A stretch of DNA of 64,000 nucleotides from DATMRF01 sp035566435 (GTDB taxonomy: Bacteria; Verrucomicrobiota; Verrucomicrobiia; Limisphaerales; UBA8199), in the NCBI GenBank assembly GCA_035566435.1, contig DATMRF010000120.1, forward strand, positions 1-64,000, written 5' to 3'. The position numbers were made by a program, and so were the translations under genes. Within the stretch, counting starts at the first letter, position 1. Each line of letters opens with the position of its first letter. Below, one piece after another: positions 25,801 through 31,536 of the stretch. The notes below the pieces were generated by a model. The model did no database searches, had not been told where the DNA came from, and was given only the letters and a program-made list of their open reading frames with translations.

Positions 25801-26224
25801 TTTAACACGAGCCTGGAAAGGCGGCATCGACGACTTGCGTATTTATGGCCGCCTCCTGAGCGATGCCGAGGTGCAGGCCCTGGCGTCGATGCCCCCGGCC
25901 AACCTGGCGCCAAACGTTGACGCAGGCAGCAATCAGGCCGTGGTCTGGCCTGGCCGGGTCAATCTCTATGGCACGGCAACCGATGATGGCCAGCCCAATC
26001 CGCCCGGCGCTCTGACGCTCACGTGGAGCGAGGTCAGCGGTCCCGGCACCGCTGCGTTTGCCAACGCCAACGTGCAAGCGGCCACCGCCGCTTTCTCCAC
26101 GGGCGGCACCTATGTCCTTCGCCTTACGGCCGACGATGGACAAGTACAGACCTCCAGCGATACGACGGTCACGGTTATTCAGCGCCCGACAATTGCCTTC
26201 CAGCCGTTCGCGGGCGCAATATAA
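22895..26224 (+). CDS. Exported GH2 beta-galactosidase-like enzyme with LamG and PKD-like modules
   Basis: 1109 aa from the ATG at 22895. A signal peptide precedes the GH2 sugar-binding domain (DGGWRFIRQD ... LPHTWNNLDGQDGG ... YRGIGLYRTH). An Ig-like domain and the catalytic barrel follow. The acid/base Glu is E439 in CWGMYNEE and the nucleophile Glu is E519 in VSEYGAG. Later modules are Ig-like, LamG (about 790-1010, from LLAWWKMDETGG) and PKD-like (about 1015-1100, from NVDAGSNQAVVWPGRVNLYG). It probably cleaves beta-galactosides or related plant or algal glycans outside the cell. The stop TAA at 26222 interrupts an otherwise continuous frame that goes on to 26398 and encodes a typical C-terminal tail. 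Confidence 0.9.
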   Translation: MKIADSTRMLSARSSSALWRVGPLLVLGLRLSLPAQVYVPPATYRADLNLDGGWRFIRQDVTGAEATSFDDSTWTLLNLPHTWNNLDGQDGGNNYYRGIGLYRTHYMVDPSYAGRRFFLKFDGAFYVTDVWLNGNYLGEHQGGFAAFVFDATAFVNIGGDNVIAVKVNNGANTNIPPLSADFTFGGGLYRDVHLLVTDPVSISPLDYGSPGVYWQATNVSAASAGLQVTTVVPNSDSVERLAVVRVVLADAATNLVTTLTNIFTIPAGTVSNVVASTAVASPHLWDGRNDPYLYQLYVELGDGTNVTDLVSQPLGFRFFSIDPTNGFFLNGRYYDLHGTSMHQDWLNCGWALTNAQRATNFLFIKEIGATAVRLSHYEHDDYTYQLADENGIILWSEIPLINGITAASAFDTNEQQQLLELIHQRRNHPSVVCWGMYNEETGSATNLVSLLAQTAAQEDPTRPSTAASNRGNSAALNWLPTVVAFNKYYGWYGGTTADFAPWADNIHSNYPTRNIGVSEYGAGASVWQHSEDPVAEPANAGPNHPEEYQNLFHEAHWLAMKQRPFLWCKFVWNLFDFASDGRNEGDTPGRNDKGLVTYDRQIRKDAFYWYKANWTTNPMVYITGHTFTNRLTNSITAKVYANCDSVELFLNGISQGSRTNTNSIFTWPLTLPAGSNSVLAIGTKGAIQVSDSLTWLAPLRAVILRPASSIVFLNSTNDALQLAAAVSNAPGAFTTAWSQASGPGLATFADANALSTTASFNAEGVYGLAFTANNGVTTRVGLTVVVNPNLGITNGLLAWWKMDETGGAAASDSSGNNLNAAVSGAVFATGYLSNALYFNGSNSAATFSSPDAVQLTIAAWARADGQGNSAYPRILDTPGYRLFFRFDGQGSNGLDFATYSTGNGDWFSGANTIQTGAWYHVAASYDRSSFANLPALFVNGIRRSLITVTSPSGTQPPYTGTGYVGNKSGLTRAWKGGIDDLRIYGRLLSDAEVQALASMPPANLAPNVDAGSNQAVVWPGRVNLYGTATDDGQPNPPGALTLTWSEVSGPGTAAFANANVQAATAAFSTGGTYVLRLTADDGQVQTSSDTTVTVIQRPTIAFQPFAGAI

Positions 26225-26398
26225 CTCTCCTGGCCGACCGGCGCCGCCAATTGGGTTCTCCAGGCCCAGACCAATCCGCTGACGCAGGGTTTAGGCACAA
26301 ACTGGAGCACGGTGCCTGGGCTAATTTCGAATCCGTTTGTCGCGCCCTTCGATCCGACGGCCGGGTCCGTGTTTTACCGGCTGTGGTTGGGGAACTAA
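26225..26398 (+). pseudogene. C-terminal tail of the GH2 enzyme cut off by an in-frame stop
   Basis: Directly after the TAA at 26222 and in the same frame, 57 codons read LSWPTGAANWVLQAQTNP and then TNWSTVPGLISNPFVAPFDP, ending SVFYRLWLGN and a second TAA. This is a recognisable C-terminal tail of verrucomicrobial secreted proteins, related to the tail of the LamG/Ig/PA14 protein. A single CAA to TAA change would explain the break. Either the protein ends early, or the base is a sequencing error or is read through. Confidence 0.75.
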
Positions 26399-26485
26399 TC
26401 TGCGTACACAGTGCGCAGAAATGGAGATGCACCGGGGTCCCCATTGCGCTTTGATTTTGCGCCGAGCCGGGACATCATTCGCGGC

Positions 26486-27883
26486 ATGACCCATGAGACT
26501 CTGGCTGGTTTGGGGATACTGGTTGTGGAAGATGAGCCGTTGCTGCGCAAGCAGCTTACCGCCAACCTGGAGCGGCTGGGAGCCGATGTCACCGCGGCCG
26601 GCACAGTCAGCGCGTCGCGGCAGTTACTAGCAGACCTTAACTTCGATTTTGCGTTGGTCGATGTGAACCTGCCGGATGGACGCGGGACTGATTTGCTCGC
26701 GGAGAAAGTGTTTCCGATACAAACCGGTGTTATCGTTATGACCGCGAACAGTGGGGTTGCGGGAGCGGTGCAGGCGATGCAGCTGGGAGCGCTGGACTAT
26801 CTGGTCAAGCCGTTCGATCCGCTCGAACTGCCCCTCGTGATCCAGCGGGCGCGCCGGGCCAGACAGGGCTCGCGCGCCGATGAGCATCGGCGGGAGGAAC
26901 AGTCGGCCTTTTTTTTCGGACCTGCGCTGGCCGGGCTCGAGGCGCAGTTGCAGAAGGTCCTGGCGGCGGACCGGCGCATGCAGGGGCCGTTGCCGCCTGT
27001 GTTAATCCAGGGCGAGACCGGCACCGGGAAAACGACCATTGCGCGCTGGCTGCATCAACAAGGGCCCCGCGGCGGCGAACAACTGATCGAGGTCAACTGC
27101 TCGGCGTTGCCGGAGGCGCTCGCGGAGTCGGAATTGTTTGGCCATGAGCGTGGCGCTTTCACGGATGCCCGCACGAGCCGAATGGGCCTGTTCGAGGCCG
27201 CGAACGGCGGCACGCTGTTTCTGGACGAACTGCCCAGCCTCTCGCCGGCGTTGCAGGCTAAGGTGCTGATGGTCATCGAAGACCACAGCCTCCGGCGCGT
27301 GGGCGGCAACAAGCCGATCGCTACGGACGCGCGGGTCATCGCGGCCACCAACCGCGAGCTGAAGCAACTGGTCGAGCGAGGTGAGTTTCGCGAGGATTTG
27401 TTTCATCGGTTGGACCTTTACCGGATTAGCCTGCCGCCGTTGCGAGAGCGGGGAGAAGACATTTTGAAACTCGCCGACTTGCTGATGCGCGGCCTGTGCC
27501 GGCGTCATCGGGTGATGGTGAAGAACATCACTCCGGCTGGGCGGCAGCGGCTGCTGGCCTACCGCTGGCCTGGCAACGTGCGCGAACTGGCGCACGAGTT
27601 GGAACGAGCGCTGGTATTCGAGGAGAGCGAGGAGTTGAGTTTCGAGCATTTGCAGACGCCCATTGATACCGGGGCGCCCATGCTTGAGACGGGCTGGTTC
27701 AATCCGGGTTTCCGTTATCCGCCGCAGGGGTTCTCGCTCGAATCCGCCATCGGATTGCTCATCGAGCATGCGATGAAGCAAAGCAGCAACAACGTTTCGG
27801 CGGCCGCCCGCTTGCTGGGAGTATCGAGGGATTACTTGCGGTATCGACTGAAGGGGACGGGGGACGGGGAGCCGGGAGCGTGA
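26486..27883 (+). CDS. NtrC-family sigma-54-dependent response regulator
   Basis: 465 aa from the ATG at 26486 (MTHETLAGLGILVVEDEPLL). The receiver domain has acidic DE near residue 16, phospho-acceptor D59 in LVDVNLPDG and the Lys of VKPFDP. The AAA+ domain (about 150-380) has Walker A GETGTGKT, the sigma-54 contact loop as GAFTDA, Walker B GGTLFLDEL and REDLFHRLDLYRISLPPLRE. The C-terminus is a Fis-type helix-turn-helix (NNVSAAARLLGVSRDYLRYR). The loop differs from consensus GAFTGA at one residue. A histidine kinase follows three genes later, and a sigma-54 promoter lies 173 bp past the stop codon. Confidence 0.95.
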   Translation: MTHETLAGLGILVVEDEPLLRKQLTANLERLGADVTAAGTVSASRQLLADLNFDFALVDVNLPDGRGTDLLAEKVFPIQTGVIVMTANSGVAGAVQAMQLGALDYLVKPFDPLELPLVIQRARRARQGSRADEHRREEQSAFFFGPALAGLEAQLQKVLAADRRMQGPLPPVLIQGETGTGKTTIARWLHQQGPRGGEQLIEVNCSALPEALAESELFGHERGAFTDARTSRMGLFEAANGGTLFLDELPSLSPALQAKVLMVIEDHSLRRVGGNKPIATDARVIAATNRELKQLVERGEFREDLFHRLDLYRISLPPLRERGEDILKLADLLMRGLCRRHRVMVKNITPAGRQRLLAYRWPGNVRELAHELERALVFEESEELSFEHLQTPIDTGAPMLETGWFNPGFRYPPQGFSLESAIGLLIEHAMKQSSNNVSAAARLLGVSRDYLRYRLKGTGDGEPGA

Positions 27884-28013
27884 AGAGCGGAGCGTGTTGC
27901 GTGATGCGTGTGGGGGAGAACACCCAAACAACCGAAGCGGTGGGAGCGGGATTGGGTGAAAGTCCCCAGGTTATCGAGGAGGAGATTGTCGCCGGATGGA
28001 GCCTTTCAATCGA

Positions 28014-28043
28014 ATGTCATTGGTTATAAGTCATTTGTGACAT
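28014..28043. promoter_or_regulatory. Candidate activator-binding inverted repeat
   Basis: ATGTCA (28014-28019) and TGACAT (28038-28043) form an inverted repeat 12 bp upstream of the -24 element of the sigma-54 promoter. It could be the binding site of the adjacent NtrC-type regulator. It is close to the promoter for an enhancer site, and short dyads occur by chance. Confidence 0.35.
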
Positions 28044-28055
28044 CGAGTGAAGGGC

Positions 28056-28071
28056 TGGCACAGGACGTGCA
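28056..28071 (+). promoter_or_regulatory. Sigma-54 (-24/-12) promoter
   Basis: TGGCAC (28056-28061), five bases, then GTGCA (28067-28071). This keeps the invariant GG and GC at the correct spacing and differs from consensus only in the first T of TTGCA. Transcription would start near 28083. The leader then has a perfect 7-bp hairpin CTACCGA/TCGGTAG (28094-28114) whose 3' arm runs into the AGGA that may serve as ribosome site for the GTG at 28124. Confidence 0.8.
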
Positions 28072-28123
28072 AAAGAGGAATCCTGTTAGCGGGCTACCGA
28101 GATTGAATCGGTAGGATAGAAAA

Positions 28124-28588
28124 GTGAAGAGACATATGAAGAAGATACGAATTCTGGCGATGGTTGGTGCTTCGGCGATAAGTTTGCTATGCCCCCGCGC
28201 CGTGATGGCGCAAGCGACCACGCCTCCGACGGTGGTGCCGCAGGATCGCGACGATAAAGACCTCTTGCGCGACCTGAAGGGAGTGCCTGACAACGTCAAG
28301 ACGCTCATTCTGAATTTCGATCAGCAGCGCGACCAGTTTTTGCGTCAGCAGCGATTGCTGCTAATTAAGCTGCGCCATGCGACGACTCCGGAGCAACGTG
28401 AGGAAATCAGGGAGCAACTGCAGGCCAATCGCCAGGAGTTCCTGGCGGACCTGAAGGCCTTCCGGCAGGACCTGAGGGCCGACCTGGCGAAGCTGAAGGG
28501 CGAGATCAGCCACCAGGAATTCTTGCGGATAATCGATGCGGCGCATGATGCCTCGCATGAAGGCGGCCACCGTCATCATGGCCAGTAA
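28124..28588 (+). CDS. Small secreted helical protein, His-rich tail
   Basis: 154 aa from the GTG at 28124 (AGGA 8 bases before), or 150 aa from the ATG at 28136. The signal peptide ends at AVMAQ. The mature protein is almost wholly helical and charged (QQRDQFLRQQRLLLIKLRHA, REEIREQLQANRQEFLADLK, FRQDLRADLAKLKGEI), probably a coiled coil. It ends HEGGHRHHGQ, which could bind metal. No family is recognised. It is the first gene after the sigma-54 promoter and is closed by a terminator, so it is the most direct predicted target of the neighbouring two-component system. Confidence 0.8.
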   Translation: MKRHMKKIRILAMVGASAISLLCPRAVMAQATTPPTVVPQDRDDKDLLRDLKGVPDNVKTLILNFDQQRDQFLRQQRLLLIKLRHATTPEQREEIREQLQANRQEFLADLKAFRQDLRADLAKLKGEISHQEFLRIIDAAHDASHEGGHRHHGQ

Positions 28589-28638
28589 GAAAGGCCCGGG
28601 CTGACCGCTGGAAAGAATCAACTAGCTCGCACACCTCA

Positions 28639-28674
28639 AACCAAGCGACCCGTAAGGGCCGCTTGGTTGTTTTT
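28639..28674 (+). terminator. Rho-independent terminator
   Basis: Arms AACCAAGCG and CGCTTGGTT pair perfectly over 9 bp with a 12-base loop, followed by GTTTTT. It lies 50 bp after the small secreted protein gene and separates it from the outer-membrane gene. Confidence 0.88.
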
Positions 28675-28717
28675 ACCGGACTTGTGGTTCCGGATTGAGG
28701 GTGTCCTTCCGAAAATA

Positions 28718-28817
28718 GTGATGGGACCGGCGTCCCGCCTGTCCTGGCGGGCCTTGCGCCCGTGTTGGGTCCGAGGGCAGGAAGCCCTCGTGGCAGGCGA
28801 GACGCCCGTCCCATCAC
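28718..28817. repeat. 100-bp inverted repeat with 24-bp arms
   Basis: Arms 28718-28741 (GTGATGGGACCGGCGTCCCG ...) and 28794-28817 pair with two mismatches in 24. An inner perfect hairpin CGAGGGC-AGGA-GCCCTCG lies between them. A run of T follows the right arm, so it may also terminate transcription. It lies upstream of the most likely start of the outer-membrane gene although that gene's open frame runs through it. Confidence 0.85.
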
Positions 28818-28852
28818 TTTTTCGCGGTTCGAGCTGCTGGGCGCCGGCAGTC

Positions 28853-30004
28853 GTGACCCGGGTTCTTCAGGTTGCGGTCATGTGCCTCGCGATGGGGGCC
28901 GCGGTGGCGAAGGCGGATGCTGACGTGTCGACCAACGGACTGGAATTGATCCCGGAAGGGCATTCATTGTGGAGTGAGTCGATGTTGTGGGACAAAGACA
29001 TCGTTGTGCGGGCGGGTCTGGGTTACAAAGACAACGTGGCGCTGAGCCCCTCAACGGCGCAAGGCAGTGGTTTCTTCGCCAGCGGGCTCGACCTCACGAT
29101 CTTCCGCGTGCCGCTGGATGGACCGGAGGTCAATTTCTCGATCACGGGCGACGACCAGCGTTATTGGAGGGCGCCCGACGGAATCAAGGGCGAGGACCTT
29201 TGGCTGGCCAGCGCGCGGGTGCAAAAGTATATCGGCGGCGAATGGCAAGGGGGGACCGAGGTCAGGTATGTTTATGTTGACCAGGTGTTGGCGGAGTTGC
29301 TCCTGAATGGCGGGATTCACCCGGTGCAAGCCAAGGGTAACATGCTCGGGGTTCGGCCATATATCAGGCGGGATTTCGACACGAACCTCTGGCTCCAGTT
29401 CGAAGCGCCCATCACGCGGGAGTGGTGGCAAGAGCCGCTCGATAGCGATTGGAAATATGGTCTGCAAATGATCCTCGGAAGCCATTATGCCCAGCACTCG
29501 GAATTCGCGATCACTTTTGGCGAGTTCTATATACCCCAGGACCATTGGCTGGCGCGCGACCGTGACGGCAACGAGCTGGCCGGCAAGACGCTGGCGGTTT
29601 GGCGCCAGGTGTTCGAACTCAAATGGGAGCACGAGTGGGATTTGAAACGGCGTTGGGCCTCAACCACCCGAGCGGGGTTTAATTCCGACTCAGATAACGG
29701 GGGTGGCTACTTCAATTACGACCGATATTATTTGTCGCAGGAGCTGCGGTTTCGGACCAAGGACTGGGAAATCAAAGGCAGCGCCGGGGTGTCCTATTAC
29801 GATTTCCCGGTGCAAACAATTGGCGCGCCATCCGGCCCAACGTTTAACCTAACCACCGTCGACTTCACGGTGCGGGCGGAACGCCGACTCTACAAGTCCC
29901 TGAAGCTGTTTGCGTCATTCGACCACGAACAGGCTCTCTCGAATGATCCCAGCAGCGAATACAAAGCCAATGTGATTATGGGTGGAGGGAGCTGGGAATT
30001 TTGA
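28853..30004 (+). CDS. Outer-membrane beta-barrel protein
   Basis: 383 aa if started at the GTG at 28853, which gives the signal peptide MTRVLQVAVMCLAMGAAVAK. The open frame extends upstream to 28667, but that part crosses the 100-bp inverted repeat and is unlikely to be translated. The mature protein alternates hydrophobic and polar residues, is rich in Tyr/Trp/Gly, and ends in GGGSWEF. A C-terminal Phe is the usual outer-membrane assembly signal. Phrases such as VVRAGLGYKDNVALS and LYKSLKLFASFDHEQAL suit barrel strands. It lies between the sigma-54 target gene and the histidine kinase. The cargo is unknown. Confidence 0.82.
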   Translation: MTRVLQVAVMCLAMGAAVAKADADVSTNGLELIPEGHSLWSESMLWDKDIVVRAGLGYKDNVALSPSTAQGSGFFASGLDLTIFRVPLDGPEVNFSITGDDQRYWRAPDGIKGEDLWLASARVQKYIGGEWQGGTEVRYVYVDQVLAELLLNGGIHPVQAKGNMLGVRPYIRRDFDTNLWLQFEAPITREWWQEPLDSDWKYGLQMILGSHYAQHSEFAITFGEFYIPQDHWLARDRDGNELAGKTLAVWRQVFELKWEHEWDLKRRWASTTRAGFNSDSDNGGGYFNYDRYYLSQELRFRTKDWEIKGSAGVSYYDFPVQTIGAPSGPTFNLTTVDFTVRAERRLYKSLKLFASFDHEQALSNDPSSEYKANVIMGGGSWEF

Positions 30005-30065
30005 GCACAAGACGCGAAAGGGATGTTACCATTGTGGTGAGCCCGAACGTCTAAGATGGCGACCT

Positions 30066-31523
30066 ATGAAGTCCGAAGTTCTGCGACCGTGGTCCAGAGC
30101 CGCCTTTAGCCTCTCCGGCCGCTCCCACTGGGCGGTGGCGGCGGGGATCGGCCTCGCGCTGCTGGTGCTGGCGGGCACGATCGGCGGGTCCGTCTGGCGC
30201 CTGCGCCAGCAGATTCGCGCCCAGATGGCCAGCCGGGATGGGGAGACCCTCGACTCGGTGGCGGCGATGCAATACCTGGACGACAAGAGCAGCGAGGAAA
30301 CCGTCGCCACACTTGACGATCCCGGTGAACAGCTTCAACTGGCGATGAAAATCTCACGCCTGCGAAACGTGCTGGGCGTGCGTTTGTTTTCACCGGAGGG
30401 CCAGTTCATTAACGCAGTGCCCGCTTACATTACTGAAGCCAGCTTGCAGGTCGGGGATTTGGCCGTGTTGCGAGAGTTGCGGCCGGTCAGTCATTTCCTC
30501 CCGCGGGCGCGGCTCGAGGAGGAGGACCTGCTGGCGGGCACGAACAGCGCGCCGGTACCGCTTCTGGAGGTCAACATCCCCCTCCACGAAGAAGGCGGAG
30601 CCAGGTTGGCGGGCGTGGCCCAGTTTCTAATGAACGGAACCAGTATCGCAAGGGAATACGCAGAGCTCGACCGGCGCCTGGCGCTTCAGGGGTTGCTGGC
30701 GTTCGGCATCGGCGGCAGCATCCTGGCTGCCGGGTTGGCCCTGGCGTTCCGTCGAGTCCAGCGTGCCAACCGTCTGCTGGCGGCCCGCACGACGAATTTG
30801 CTCCAGGCAAACCGCGAGCTGGCCCTCGCCGCGAAGACCTCCGCCGTGGGCGCGGTAACCTCTCACCTCATTCACGGACTAAAGAACCCGCTCGGCGGCC
30901 TGCGGAGCTTCGTTCAGGATCGTGCGGCCGGCCAAAGCAATGGAACTGACACCGATTGGAAACTCGCGGTGGCGACAACGCAGCGGATGGGAAGCTTAAT
31001 CGAGCGGATCGTGCGAGTGTTGCAGGAACAAGAATCGGTGGCGGATTACGAAGTGTCGCTGGCAGAACTCGCGGAGGTGCTGACCGGCAGGCTGAAAGCA
31101 GCCGCCCAGAACGCAGGGGTGCGGCTCGAGACCAGCGTGACCGCCGCGGGAATACTCTCCAATCGCGAAGCGGATTTAATTCTGCTCATCCTGGAAAACT
31201 TGCTTCAAAACTCACTCGAGGCGACTCCGGCTGGGAAAACAGTTCGCCTCAACATTTTTCAGAACGATGGGCGCGTCATCGTGGAAGTCGGGGACGAGGG
31301 GCCGGGTTTGCCGCCCGCGGTGGCCGGCCAGCTTTTCACGCCATGCGTTTCAACAAAAACGGGCGGCAGCGGCGTCGGCCTGGCCATCAGCCGGCAACTG
31401 GCCAAGCATCTTGGCGCTGAGTTGGAGTTGAAGGAATCGTCGCCCCAGGGGTGCACGTTTCGCCTTGCGCTGCCAACACAAGCGGCGGACCCGGAAAAGC
31501 ATTTGGAGACGGCAGCATTGTAG
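30066..31523 (+). CDS. Membrane histidine kinase, likely partner of the NtrC-type regulator
   Basis: 485 aa from the ATG at 30066. Span 1 lies at about 23-43 (AVAAGIGLALLVLAGTIGGS) and span 2 at about 204-228, so residues 44-200 form a periplasmic sensor region. The phospho-acceptor is H270 in SHLIHGLKNPLGG. The ATPase part has the N box ILENLLQNSLEAT, G1 DEGPGLP and G2 GSGVGLAIS. The H-box with KNPL resembles NtrB-type kinases. It is encoded in the same island as the sigma-54 response regulator (26486-27883), and no other regulator is near, so the two probably pair. The signal is likely an envelope cue. Confidence 0.93.
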   Translation: MKSEVLRPWSRAAFSLSGRSHWAVAAGIGLALLVLAGTIGGSVWRLRQQIRAQMASRDGETLDSVAAMQYLDDKSSEETVATLDDPGEQLQLAMKISRLRNVLGVRLFSPEGQFINAVPAYITEASLQVGDLAVLRELRPVSHFLPRARLEEEDLLAGTNSAPVPLLEVNIPLHEEGGARLAGVAQFLMNGTSIAREYAELDRRLALQGLLAFGIGGSILAAGLALAFRRVQRANRLLAARTTNLLQANRELALAAKTSAVGAVTSHLIHGLKNPLGGLRSFVQDRAAGQSNGTDTDWKLAVATTQRMGSLIERIVRVLQEQESVADYEVSLAELAEVLTGRLKAAAQNAGVRLETSVTAAGILSNREADLILLILENLLQNSLEATPAGKTVRLNIFQNDGRVIVEVGDEGPGLPPAVAGQLFTPCVSTKTGGSGVGLAISRQLAKHLGAELELKESSPQGCTFRLALPTQAADPEKHLETAAL

Positions 31524-31536
31524 TGAAAGCACAGAT

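Noticed and set aside
28667..28852. N-terminal extension of the outer-membrane protein frame
   Set aside because: It begins inside a terminator and crosses a strong inverted repeat; the GTG at 28853 gives a normal signal peptide.
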